DNA of 64,000 bases from Microbacterium keratanolyticum (GTDB lineage Bacteria; Actinomycetota; Actinomycetes; Actinomycetales; Microbacteriaceae). Below, piece after piece: positions 43,886 to 52,780 of the stretch. Every line of letters begins with the position of its first letter. Positions within the stretch are counted from its first letter, which is position 1. The notes beneath the pieces are model-generated. The model saw only the letters and a list, made by a program, of their open reading frames with translations, had not been told where the DNA came from and made no database searches. The stretch covers positions 2,108,001-2,172,000 of the forward strand of contig NZ_JAFBBQ010000001.1 of the NCBI RefSeq assembly GCF_016907255.1, in the 5' to 3' direction. A program made the position numbers and the translations under genes.

Positions 43886-44016
43886 CCGATCATCGTGCGC
43901 CTGGGTCGCGGCCGGTGGCTCGTTGATCCCGGAACCCGTGCACGGGACGAGAGAGACGCATGCTGTGCAGAAGGCGTCGACGACACTTGTGGCCCCACGC
44001 TTCACCGGGCCGCGGG

Positions 44017-44097
44017 ACGGATGGCGGGAGGGCGGGCCGCAACCAGGGGTGAGCCCATCCGTTTCTCCAGCCAGGTGGGAATTCTCCCGCCATCCGT
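44017..44097. repeat. Palindromic element, right flank of DUF559 gene A
   Basis: Perfect 14-bp arms ACGGATGGCGGGAG (44017-44030) and its complement (44084-44097) enclose 53 bp. A second CCATCCGTTTCTCC half-copy lies inside at 44055-44068. Shares its arms with 42962-43035. The remaining space to acpS (44098-44179) is G-rich without an ORF. Confidence 0.75.
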
Positions 44098-44167
44098 TCC
44101 TGGGAGGGGAAGGGCCGGGAGGGGAGGGGGACCAGAGAGGCGCCGGACCACGCCCGGACCCGACGAC

Positions 44168-44173
44168 TAGGCT
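44168..44173 (+). promoter_or_regulatory. -10 hexamer before acpS
   Basis: TAGGCT, exactly 6 nt before GTG 44180, no ribosome-binding site; promoter of the acpS-alr-tsaE unit. Confidence 0.5.
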
Positions 44174-44179
44174 GGAACG

Positions 44180-44536
44180 GTGATCATCGGCACCGGCATC
44201 GATCTTGTGGACATCCCGCGGTTCGAACGCACGCTCGAGCGCACACCGCGGTTGATGGAGCGCCTTTTCGCCCCATCGGAGCGGATGCTGCGCCTGCCGT
44301 CGCTGGCCGCACGCTACGCCGCCAAAGAGGCCCTCATCAAGGCTCTCGGTGGTTCGGACGGCGTGCACTGGACCGAGATCGAGATCGCCTCGGAGGCATC
44401 CGGTCGCCCGGTCTTCGTCCTGTCCGGTTCCACGGAGGAGGTCGTGCGCGAGCGCGGGATCACCACCGTGCACCTGACTCTCACTCATGATGCCGGAATG
44501 GCCGCCGCGTTCGTCGTCGCAGAAGGAGCCCCGTGA
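44180..44536 (+). CDS. acpS: Holo-[acyl-carrier-protein] synthase
   Basis: 118 residues, GTG start. The metal-binding Asp is in MIIGTGIDLVDIPRFERTLE and the Glu in RYAAKEALIKALGG; the C-terminal VHLTLTHDAGMAAAFVVAEG completes the fold. It transfers phosphopantetheine from CoA to ACP. It overlaps alr by 4 nt (GTGA), so acpS-alr-tsaE are translationally coupled. Confidence 0.95.
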   Translation: MIIGTGIDLVDIPRFERTLERTPRLMERLFAPSERMLRLPSLAARYAAKEALIKALGGSDGVHWTEIEIASEASGRPVFVLSGSTEEVVRERGITTVHLTLTHDAGMAAAFVVAEGAP

Positions 44537-45639
44537 CCGATCTGTTCCGTGAGGCCGTGATCGACCTCGACGCCATCAGCGACAACGTCCGTCACCTGCG
44601 TCGACTCACCGGCGTCGACGTCATCGGCATCGTGAAGGCCAACGCCTACGGGCACGGTGACGCCGCGGCCGCCGTGGCGGCGCTCGCCGGAGGCGCCACC
44701 CGCCTGGGTGCCGCGACGATCGATGAGGCGCTCGCGCTGCGGCGCCACGGCATCACGGCGCCGCTCATGGCGTGGCTGCACGCGCCGGGTGAGGACTTCC
44801 ACGCGGCCGCGGAGGCGCGCATCGAGGTCGGCGTCTCGTCCTTCGCTCAGATCGAGGCCGTAGGTCGCGCGGCGACGACCGAACCCGTCGGCGTGCACCT
44901 CAAGCTCGACACCGGACTCTCGCGCAGCGGCATCGCGCCCGCACAGTGGGAGCGGGTCTTCGCCGAGGCGGCGCGCCTGGAGCGCATCGGCCGCATCCGC
45001 ATCATCGGCCTCTTCAGCCACCTCTCCAACACCTCCGACGACGATGACCGAGCGGCGCTCGCCGAGTTCGAACGCGGCGTCGCGCTCGCAGCGGCATCCG
45101 GCATCCACCCGGAGATCCGACACCTCGCCGCGACCGCCGCCGCGATCGCGTTGCCCGAGACGCGCCTCGACGCTGTCCGCATCGGGATCGGCCTGTACGG
45201 CCTCTCGCCGTTCGACGATCGCACCTCCAGCGACTTGGGCCTGCGTCCGGCGATGACACTGCGCGCCGCTGTCGCCGCCGTGCGTCGTGTGCCCGCAGGC
45301 ACGGGCGTCTCCTACAACTATGTGCACCGCACCGCCGCCGAGACGACGCTCGCGCTCGTCCCGCTCGGCTATGCCGATGGCGTTCCGCGCCAGGCATCCG
45401 ACCTTGGGCCCGTCATGATCAACGGGCGGCGCTTCCGGGTCGCCGGGCGCATCGCGATGGATCAGTTCGTGGTCGATGTCGGCGACCATCCGGTCGACGT
45501 CGGCGATGAGGTCGTACTGTTCGGCGATCCGACGCTCGGTGTGCCTTCGGCCACGGAGTGGGCGGATGCTGCCCGCACGATCAACTACGAGATCGTGACC
45601 CGCATCGGCAATCGCGTGCCGCGCCGGAGTGTCTCGTGA
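44533..45639 (+). CDS. alr: Alanine racemase
   Basis: 368 residues, GTG start in the acpS stop. The PLP lysine lies in VDVIGIVKANAYGHGDAAAA, the opposite-face catalytic Tyr in GTGVSYNYVHRTAAE; LKLDTGLSRSGI and MDQFVVDVGDHPVDVGDEVV are further Alr marks. It makes D-Ala for peptidoglycan. The stop overlaps the tsaE start by 4 nt. Confidence 0.97.
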   Translation: MTDLFREAVIDLDAISDNVRHLRRLTGVDVIGIVKANAYGHGDAAAAVAALAGGATRLGAATIDEALALRRHGITAPLMAWLHAPGEDFHAAAEARIEVGVSSFAQIEAVGRAATTEPVGVHLKLDTGLSRSGIAPAQWERVFAEAARLERIGRIRIIGLFSHLSNTSDDDDRAALAEFERGVALAAASGIHPEIRHLAATAAAIALPETRLDAVRIGIGLYGLSPFDDRTSSDLGLRPAMTLRAAVAAVRRVPAGTGVSYNYVHRTAAETTLALVPLGYADGVPRQASDLGPVMINGRRFRVAGRIAMDQFVVDVGDHPVDVGDEVVLFGDPTLGVPSATEWADAARTINYEIVTRIGNRVPRRSVS

Positions 45640-46112
45640 CCCTCGCCGGACGCCGGGAGATCGCGACGTCCGACGGCATGGAGCGGCTGGGCCACGAGGT
45701 CGGCACGGCGCTTCGTGCGGGTGACGTCGTGATCCTCACGGGTCCGCTCGGCGCAGGCAAGACGACCTTCACGCGCGGCCTCGCGGAGGCGCTCGGAGTG
45801 CGCGGGCCAGTGCAGAGCCCCACGTTCGTGATCGCTCGCACACACCCCTCACTCGTGGGCGGTCCTGCCCTCGTGCACATGGACGCGTACCGTCTCGGGT
45901 CCGCCGCCGAGGTCGATGACCTCGACATCGACGTCGCGCGCTCCGTCGTGGTCGTCGAATGGGGACGGGGAATGGCGGAAGAGCTCGCCGACGAGTGGTG
46001 GGACATCGAGATCGAGCGCCCGATCGGCGCGCAGACGGATGCTCCGGACGAAGAACTCGACGCAGATGCACCGCGAGTCGTTACGATCGAACGTCGTACC
46101 GCTTCACGCTGA
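45636..46112 (+). CDS. tsaE: tRNA t6A synthesis ATPase TsaE
   Basis: 158 residues from GTG 45636. Walker A ILTGPLGAGKTTFTRGLAEA, QSPTFVIARTHP and the MDAYRL-W pattern (VHMDAYRLGSA, VVVEWGRG) define TsaE, partner of TsaB and TsaD in adding threonylcarbamoyl to A37. In related genomes tsaB follows directly; here a 7.8-kb cassette separates them. The acidic C terminus (DAPDEELDADAP) is an extension. Confidence 0.93.
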   Translation: MTLAGRREIATSDGMERLGHEVGTALRAGDVVILTGPLGAGKTTFTRGLAEALGVRGPVQSPTFVIARTHPSLVGGPALVHMDAYRLGSAAEVDDLDIDVARSVVVVEWGRGMAEELADEWWDIEIERPIGAQTDAPDEELDADAPRVVTIERRTASR

Positions 46113-46221
46113 TCCGACGGCGTTTCCCTTGGGACACGCCCGACCGGTAGGATATCGGCCGACTACCCCGTCGCGTGCGCCTGCGTTCAGTGACAGCCCC
46201 GAGAGATGAGCTTTCGCCTAC

Positions 46222-47031
46222 ATGACTGATCCATCCGCACAAACGCAGACCGCTGTGATCATCGAAGACGACGCCGCCGTCCGAAGTCTGCTCGACGAGG
46301 TCTTCCGGTCGGCCGGATTCCGCACGGTCATGGCCGAGACGGGCACCGACGGTGTCGAGGCGGTCATCGCGCACCAGCCGACGATCACGACCCTCGACAT
46401 CAACCTTCCCGGCATCGACGGCTTCGAAGTGGCCCGGCGCATCCGCAAGGTCAGCTCGACGTACATCATCATGCTGTCGGCGCTGGCAGAAGAGTCCGAC
46501 ATCGTGCTGGGGCTCGCCTCGGGCGCCGACGACTACCTGGCGAAGCCGTTCCGACCGCGAGAGCTGCGTGCCCGGATCGAGGCGCTGATGCGCCGCCCGC
46601 GCACCGAACTCACTGTTCCGGATGCTGCCACTGCCGCCGTGCCGGCACGCAACCCGGCCGTGTCGGCCGCGCTGGAGGATCTCGAGGGGGCCGCCGTCTG
46701 GCGCCTGCACCGCGATCTCAGCCTGAACCTGGAGACGCACACGGTTCTCGTCGCGCAGAAGGAAGTCGATCTGACTCCCACCGAGTTCGGACTGCTGGCG
46801 ACGCTTCTCGAATCGAAGCGCCGCGTGCGCAGCAAGGCCGACCTCGCGCTCGTTCTGCGCGGCGAGGCGTTCGCGTCGTCGTACTTCGTGGGTGAACCCG
46901 ACAAGCGGGTCATCGAAGCGCACATGGCGAACCTGCGACGCAAGATCGGCGACAACACGGCGGATCCGCGGTACATCGAGACCGTCCGCGGGGTGGGCTA
47001 TCGCCTCACCCCGCAGGTCGACGGTCGCTGA
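46222..47031 (+). CDS. OmpR/PhoB-type response regulator
   Basis: 269 residues. Receiver domain 10-125 has the acidic pocket IIEDDAAV, phospho-acceptor D59 in TLDINLPGIDGFEV, MLSALAEES and switch lysine DDYLAKPF. A long ~45-residue linker precedes the winged helix (EVDLTPTEFGLLATLLESK, then VIEAHMANLRRKIGD and YIETVRGVGYRLTPQ). It opens the cassette between tsaE and tsaB and ends immediately against the convergent GH18 gene. The probable partner kinase is at 51182, on the other side of the synthase genes. Confidence 0.93.
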   Translation: MTDPSAQTQTAVIIEDDAAVRSLLDEVFRSAGFRTVMAETGTDGVEAVIAHQPTITTLDINLPGIDGFEVARRIRKVSSTYIIMLSALAEESDIVLGLASGADDYLAKPFRPRELRARIEALMRRPRTELTVPDAATAAVPARNPAVSAALEDLEGAAVWRLHRDLSLNLETHTVLVAQKEVDLTPTEFGLLATLLESKRRVRSKADLALVLRGEAFASSYFVGEPDKRVIEAHMANLRRKIGDNTADPRYIETVRGVGYRLTPQVDGR

Positions 47032-48564
47032 CTACTCCTCGTCGATCAGCGCCCAGGGGGAGCGGTCGCGGTCGGTGATGCCATCGCTGGGCAGATCTCC
47101 CAACGTCCACCACTTCGCGCGGTAGCCCACACCTTCGAACATCACTCGGGCGCCCTTCTCGAAGGCCTGCGTCTCCGACCACTCGGGGTACGTCCCGGCG
47201 GGGAGGGTCGGCAGGGCGAACGGCTCATCATCCGGCATGACCGGGCCGACGAGCACCCAGGAGGTCTGGTCGGCCGTCGCGATGGGGTCGTCGGGCTGGG
47301 GGCCACCCGTCACCCACCACTTCGCGGAGTACACGTAGCCGTGCCAGACGACGCGCACGCCCGCGGAGTACGACGTCTCCGGTGACCAGATCGGGTAGGG
47401 GCTCGTCGCAGGGTCGTCGGGCACGGGGGTGAATGGCGTCGGCGCCGGGTCATCGCTCTCGAGCCGTTCCCCGTCGAAGCCGTTGGCGAGCACACCTGCG
47501 AACGACAGGCCGGCCTGATCGACGCCACTGCACGCATCCGACACGACCGAGAGGTCGGGGTAGTTCGTGCCGCACTGCCGGTCGCGGTTGAGTGACCACA
47601 TCGAAAGACGTGCGAGTTTCGCCTTGCGGGCGAAGGCGTTGAGCTCGCGCGCATCATCGATCGTGAAGACCTCGCTCGCGATGTCGTTCTGGCCGATCAT
47701 CGGCGTCGCACCGAGCACCGCCCAGGCGCCTTCGGCCGGGAGGCCGATGCGCAACTCCGCGTAGATGTCCGCGAGCTGATCGTGCGTGGCCTCCAGAGCC
47801 TCGATCGAGACGTCTGCGAGCGAGCGCCGGTTGAGGTCGGTGCCGTAGTTCATCGTCATGACGTTGACGCCGGCGAGATCGACGCCGCCGCGCAGCAGCG
47901 TGCGCACGGCCTGCAGGCCCTCGTCGGTGAGGCCATCGGTCGCGACCGGCAGCGTCACCCAGACATCCAGGCGACCGCCGGCAGCCTCGCGCTGCTGCTG
48001 CAGTGCGGCGACCGCATCCGCGCGGCGCTCGGCGGCGACCGTGTCGGCCAGGTTCTCGCCCTCGAGATCGAGGTCGATCGCCGTGATGTCGTAGCGGTCC
48101 AGAACCGCCGAGTACGCCTTCATGAGGTCCGGAACCGACGCGCAGGCCGAGGCCAGTTCGGTGTTGATCGCGCCACCGAAGGAGACCGCGACGTGCGTGC
48201 CGTCTCGGCGCATCTGGTCGACCCTGCGGTCGAGGTCGAGTTCGCTGCCTGCCTGCCGCAGGCCGTACGCACCGCCCCAGGTCGGCACGCAGCTCATATC
48301 GCTCTGCGCGACGATGAACGCGAGCACGACGGTGTCGGAAGCGTCGCTCGCGTTCGGCTGCTCCGAGACAGGCGCGGCGGTGACATCGAAGTAGCCACCG
48401 AACCAGTGCGGTCCCGCACCCGCGGTCGTGATGGGTGCGGTGCGCGACAGCTGCCACGGGACGACGATCGCTGCACCCGTGACGGCGAGGACGACGGCCA
48501 CGCCGATGAGCACGCGCAGCGGCGACAGGCGCTTTCCGGGGTGACGACCGGTACGGACACTCAT
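47032..48564 (-). CDS. Membrane-anchored GH18 chitinase-like protein with C-terminal binding modules
   Basis: 510 residues. A signal-anchor helix (LRVLIGVAVVLAVTGAAIVV, ~16-36) precedes a GH18 barrel with the catalytic line AIDLDLEGEN (acid Glu ~168) and VNVMTMNYG. Two C-terminal modules (YSAGVRVVWHGYVYSAKWW; FEKGARVMFEGVGYRAKWW) match chitin-binding CBM5/12. It overlaps the upstream synthase gene by 4 nt and is thus coupled to it. It probably trims or binds the polymer made by the synthase, a beta-1,4-GlcNAc-like chain if substrate follows family. It abuts the response regulator with no spacer. Confidence 0.85.
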   Translation of the reverse strand: MSVRTGRHPGKRLSPLRVLIGVAVVLAVTGAAIVVPWQLSRTAPITTAGAGPHWFGGYFDVTAAPVSEQPNASDASDTVVLAFIVAQSDMSCVPTWGGAYGLRQAGSELDLDRRVDQMRRDGTHVAVSFGGAINTELASACASVPDLMKAYSAVLDRYDITAIDLDLEGENLADTVAAERRADAVAALQQQREAAGGRLDVWVTLPVATDGLTDEGLQAVRTLLRGGVDLAGVNVMTMNYGTDLNRRSLADVSIEALEATHDQLADIYAELRIGLPAEGAWAVLGATPMIGQNDIASEVFTIDDARELNAFARKAKLARLSMWSLNRDRQCGTNYPDLSVVSDACSGVDQAGLSFAGVLANGFDGERLESDDPAPTPFTPVPDDPATSPYPIWSPETSYSAGVRVVWHGYVYSAKWWVTGGPQPDDPIATADQTSWVLVGPVMPDDEPFALPTLPAGTYPEWSETQAFEKGARVMFEGVGYRAKWWTLGDLPSDGITDRDRSPWALIDEE

Positions 48565-50963
48565 GCGGACACGCTCACGTTCTCATCGCGGGTTTCGGTG
48601 ACGGGGGAGGGGCGGCGGAAGTCGGCGTCGTCGGCGCCCACCGCGGGCACGGTGTCGTACCGAGGGGTGGCCGACGCAGGCAGCACGCTGCGCGTCTCCG
48701 CGGCACGACGGATCTCGTCGACGCCGCGCGCACCGGGAGCCGGGTGCCCCTCGTGCAGCACCGTCCGCCAGTCACGGGCCGGCGCAGCATCCGCTTCTCC
48801 TGCCGCCGCGGCGTCGGCGTCCTCCACCCACATCCAGTCCGTCAGCCCGTACCAGGTGTCCACGAGTGCGGCGCGGATGCCGACGTTCGCCAGGAACGAC
48901 CAGGTCGCCAGCGTCGCGTTGACGAGCGAGAACGCGAGCGTTCCCCACGACCCCTGCTGGAAGCTGATCCAGGCGATGAAGCCCGAGTACACGATGATCA
49001 CGATCGGCGCGACGATGTACAGCAGCGGAGCGCTGGTGCGGTCCTTGACCTTCGGCGTGCGTGCGAAGGGGATCTTCATGCCGGTGAGGCCCTGCTGGAT
49101 CGACTTGAGGACTCCGGCCATGTTCACGGGGAGCAGGATCAGGTTGAAGCCGTAGATCCGCAGCACATCCGTGCGCTTGTAGCCGCAGTACTTCAGGTCG
49201 CTCGCCATCGCGAGGAAGTACGGCAGCGCGCCCAGCAGGATGAACGGGCTCACGAGTCGGTTGTCGTAGGGGTAGACGAGCAGGAAGATCAGGCCCACGC
49301 TCGCCCAGGCGATCGAGGCCATGTAGTTCAGTCGCAGAGTGACTTCGCCGAGCGACAGCGGCGTGTAGGCGCGACGCTGCTCGCGCACGCGACGCCACAT
49401 CTTCGGCATGATCAGCAGACCGCCGTTCGCCCAGCGTCGACGCTGCACGATGAGTGAGCCGAAGTCCGGCGGCGTCGCGCTGTAGCTCAGACGCTCGGGG
49501 TAGTTCACGAGCTTCCAGCCGTGCACGGCGAGGTCGATGCTGGACTCGGTGTCTTCGATGACCGTGCGGTCCTGCACGTAGCGGCGGATCTCGAACCCGT
49601 TGTCGTTCTCGATCTCGAGAATGTCGTCGAGTGCCTCCATGCGGATGACGGCGTTCGCCCCGACCCAGAAGGTCGCGTTGTGATAGGTCATGCCCTGATG
49701 CAGGATGTGCTGCACGTCGGTTGTCGCACCTGCCAGCCGCTCCAGACGGGTGGGTGCACCGCGGAACGAGGAGTACGGCGTCTGCGTGACGGCGACGGTC
49801 GCGTTCTCGGGCTGCTCCAGGAAGTGCACGAGCCGCAGGCAGTAGTCGCGCAGCAGCAGCGAGTCGGCGTCGAGGGTCAGCACGAAGTCGGAGTAGGGGA
49901 TGTCGAGATCGGCCCGCGCGCCACCGGGGGCCGGTCGCAGCATGATGCCCTTCTCCGTGTGCTCCTCGACGAAGCGCCCACCGAGCAGTCCGATGTACGA
50001 GTTCAGGTTCATCGCCTTGTTCGCCTCGTGCGACAGCGAGATGTACTTCTTGCGCTCGAAGCTCGCGAGCTCGGCGGTGAAGATCCACACGAGGCGTCGC
50101 AGCAGCTCGTGCACGCGCTCGGCGGGGAGGGTCGAACCCTCGGCGATCGCAGTCCCCACTGCGATCGCCGAGGATTCGAGATCATCAGCCAGCCCGAGCA
50201 GAACCTCGTCGATGAAGAAGTCGTCGACGTGGTCCTCGCGCGGAACGCGGGCGGCAAATCTGTGCAGCCAGTCCACGGCGTCGTGGTACGCGCCTTCCAC
50301 GAGCAGGAGGCCATTCGCGGCATCCCAGTCCTCTTCGAACTCCTCCAGCGTGGTCTGGAACAGTGCGGCAGGCTCGGCCATCTCGAGGGCGATCTCCTGT
50401 GCGATACCGCGGGTCTCCGTCATCCGCGCGATGGCGCTCTCGCCCTGCGGGTTCGGGTTGTCGTCGATCAGGAGCACCACTCGCAGCGAGGGGTACTCCT
50501 GGAGTGCGGCTGACCAGAGCGTCTTGCGGATGACCGCCGGCTCCTCGGCGTACGACGGCACCAGGACGGTCAGCGGGCGGTGCGCGTGCGCGAAGTGCCG
50601 GTCGAGTTCGGCGCGGGGCGTGCGCTGGTGCGTACGGAACCGCTCGAAAGCTCCCTGTCGTGCGACGAGGTACATGAGGGCCGAGAAGGTGAGGAACGTC
50701 ACGACGATGACGTAGGACGCTCCTTCGATCACGCGCCAGGGCGTGTCGAACTCGCCCGCGAAGAACAGTGTCACGACCACCGTCAGCACATAGAGCATCC
50801 ACATCGCCACGGTCACCCAGATCGCGACACGACCGAGGATGAGCTTCGTGGTCGACGGGCGCTCGTGCACGGCGGGCAGTGGCGGCTTTGGGCGCTCAGC
50901 GCCCCATTGCCGACGGCGGCGCGGTGCAGGCGTCGTGTCGGGCACAGACGTCGTCTCGCTCAT
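48561..50963 (-). CDS. Processive GT2 (cellulose/chitin/hyaluronan synthase-like)
   Basis: 800 residues, ATG after GAGGAAAG. Two N-terminal helices (~45-65, 80-105), a large cytosolic GT-A domain with VLVPSYAEEPAVIRKTLWSA, LLIDDNPNPQG, TLDADSLLLRDY, EDTESSIDLAVHGW and the processive signature SLIVQRRRWANGG, then about five helices and an acidic tail. A ~180-residue insert sits between the first Asp motif and DxD, longer than in standard BcsA. There is no PilZ domain. Polymer identity is unknown; coupling with a GH18 gene suggests an aminosugar chain. Confidence 0.88.
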   Translation of the reverse strand: MSETTSVPDTTPAPRRRRQWGAERPKPPLPAVHERPSTTKLILGRVAIWVTVAMWMLYVLTVVVTLFFAGEFDTPWRVIEGASYVIVVTFLTFSALMYLVARQGAFERFRTHQRTPRAELDRHFAHAHRPLTVLVPSYAEEPAVIRKTLWSAALQEYPSLRVVLLIDDNPNPQGESAIARMTETRGIAQEIALEMAEPAALFQTTLEEFEEDWDAANGLLLVEGAYHDAVDWLHRFAARVPREDHVDDFFIDEVLLGLADDLESSAIAVGTAIAEGSTLPAERVHELLRRLVWIFTAELASFERKKYISLSHEANKAMNLNSYIGLLGGRFVEEHTEKGIMLRPAPGGARADLDIPYSDFVLTLDADSLLLRDYCLRLVHFLEQPENATVAVTQTPYSSFRGAPTRLERLAGATTDVQHILHQGMTYHNATFWVGANAVIRMEALDDILEIENDNGFEIRRYVQDRTVIEDTESSIDLAVHGWKLVNYPERLSYSATPPDFGSLIVQRRRWANGGLLIMPKMWRRVREQRRAYTPLSLGEVTLRLNYMASIAWASVGLIFLLVYPYDNRLVSPFILLGALPYFLAMASDLKYCGYKRTDVLRIYGFNLILLPVNMAGVLKSIQQGLTGMKIPFARTPKVKDRTSAPLLYIVAPIVIIVYSGFIAWISFQQGSWGTLAFSLVNATLATWSFLANVGIRAALVDTWYGLTDWMWVEDADAAAAGEADAAPARDWRTVLHEGHPAPGARGVDEIRRAAETRSVLPASATPRYDTVPAVGADDADFRRPSPVTETRDENVSVSA

Positions 50964-51181
50964 TGCTTTCCTCTTCCCCAGCGCCCGGACGGGGTAGTTT
51001 CGGGCGCCCCACAGTCAGGCTAGGGGCGCTGCTGCGCAGAAAGCGGGCCTGCGGTCTTTCTTCGAGTAATCTTGCGGCTGCGTTGAGCATCGGATGTCGC
51101 GCAGCAGGGCATGCTCTTTTGTGAGGGATGCACGCGGTCACCGAGCGCTCAGGATCAGGTGGCGCGTGGGAGAGGACAGGC

Positions 51182-52780
51182 ATGCGACGCAGCGCGTCTG
51201 TGTGGCGGTGGCAGCTCATGCTGGCCGCGAGCACCGTGCTCATCGTGGCGCTGATCGCCGCGTTCAGGCCAGAGATCTTCGGAACCCAGCCGTTCCTGTT
51301 CGGCATCTTCCTCATCACGGTGATCACGCTCGCAACGTTGCTGGTTCCCTGGCACCGTGTGCGCCCCGGTCTCATGCTCGTCGTTCCGTTCGCGGACATC
51401 CTGGCGGTGGGACTCGCCGCATCAGCGAGTGATGTGCGCCTGAGCTTCCTCTGGGTCTTCCCGGTGACCTGGATCGCCAGCTACTACGCGATGCCGACCA
51501 TCATCGCCGCGCTCGCTCTCATCAGTGTGTGCCTGGCGGCGCTCACGAACTCGAGCATCTCTCCGTCCGACATGCTGCTGCGCATCATCGTGACGGTGCT
51601 GTCGTTGGGCTTCCTCGCCACAACGATTCGCATCGGGACGCAACAGGCACGGGCAGCACGCCGTCTGCTGCTGAGCCAGTCTGAGCAGATGAACCGCATC
51701 GCGCAGCGCGCGGAGGCGCATGAGCACCGGGTGACGCAGATCATCGATTCCCTGGATCTCGCGCTCGCGGCCGTCACCGCCGAAGGTCGGATCGTGAAGG
51801 CCAATGACGCCTACCGGCAGCTCTATCGCCGGAGCGAGAGCGATGGCGATCTGCCCTCGCGCGCTGTCGAGTACGACGATCGCCAGGGTGAGCCACTGCC
51901 GCCCGAGTGCACCGCGGTGGCCCGCGCCGCGCGGGGAGACCATATGCAGGCCGAGCGCATGTGGCTCTTCGATACCGACGGCGAGTGGCGGGCGCTGCAG
52001 GTCTCTTCGCAGCCCATAGCGACCGTCGAGGATCGCGCCGGCATCGCCCTCTTGATCATCGAGGATGTGACGGCTCTGCTGGAGGCCGCGCAGGAGCGCA
52101 AGACGGTCGCAGCGATCGTCTCGCATGAACTGCGCAACCCGCTCACGGCGATCATCGGTCATGTCGATCTGCTGCGGGATCGCGATGATCTGCCCGAGCG
52201 GGTGCAGGAGCAGCTGAGCATCGTCGCCAGCGCGAGTGACCGGATGGAGCGGCTTGTCGCGCGCGTGATGGAGGAGAGCCATCCGGATGCGGCCGTGCTG
52301 TCGGAGCCCGTCGACCTGCGCCAGCTCGTCGACGCCTCGATTGCGTCCTTCCTGCCGATCGCGCAGTCGCACCACCTCACCCTCACCGTGGAGGGCGCCC
52401 AGACCCTGATGCTCTACGGCGACGCCTTCCGCCTTCGCCAGGTGATCGACAACCTCATCAGCAACGCCGTCAAGTACACGCCGTCCGGCGGGCGTGTCGT
52501 CGTCTGGCTCGGCGTCGCCCCGGACGGACAGGTCGACCTGCAGATCGCCGACACCGGTATGGGAATGGCGGATGAAGACCTCGCGCGGGTGTTCCAGCCG
52601 TACTTCCGTGCGGAGGCCGCCGCCGCCACGGACATCCCCGGCACAGGTCTCGGCATGGGTGTCGTCGAGGAGATCGTCCACCAGCACGGTGGGACGATCG
52701 GCGTCGGCAGCGTTCTGGGCGCCGGAACCACCGTTGCGGTGCGACTGCCCCGTAAGCCCCCGACAGAGGAGAGTCGATGA
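51182..52780 (+). CDS. Membrane sensor histidine kinase with PAS domain
   Basis: 532 residues from ATG 51182 after GGGAGAGG. Five to six helices within residues 10-155, a coiled linker, a PAS-like domain (~183-300) and the kinase core: VSHELRNPLTAIIGH with phospho-His near 315, FRLRQVIDNLISNAVKYTPS, IADTGMGMADEDLARVFQPY and GTGLGMGVVEEIV. Divergent from the synthase (218-nt spacer). Most likely partner of the response regulator at 46222. The next gene overlaps it by 4 nt. Confidence 0.92.
   Translation: MRRSASVWRWQLMLAASTVLIVALIAAFRPEIFGTQPFLFGIFLITVITLATLLVPWHRVRPGLMLVVPFADILAVGLAASASDVRLSFLWVFPVTWIASYYAMPTIIAALALISVCLAALTNSSISPSDMLLRIIVTVLSLGFLATTIRIGTQQARAARRLLLSQSEQMNRIAQRAEAHEHRVTQIIDSLDLALAAVTAEGRIVKANDAYRQLYRRSESDGDLPSRAVEYDDRQGEPLPPECTAVARAARGDHMQAERMWLFDTDGEWRALQVSSQPIATVEDRAGIALLIIEDVTALLEAAQERKTVAAIVSHELRNPLTAIIGHVDLLRDRDDLPERVQEQLSIVASASDRMERLVARVMEESHPDAAVLSEPVDLRQLVDASIASFLPIAQSHHLTLTVEGAQTLMLYGDAFRLRQVIDNLISNAVKYTPSGGRVVVWLGVAPDGQVDLQIADTGMGMADEDLARVFQPYFRAEAAAATDIPGTGLGMGVVEEIVHQHGGTIGVGSVLGAGTTVAVRLPRKPPTEESR

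Noticed and set aside
42962..44097. Insertion sequence
   Set aside because: No transposase and no terminal inverted repeat/target-duplication pair of IS type; reported as a repeat-bracketed DUF559 unit instead.
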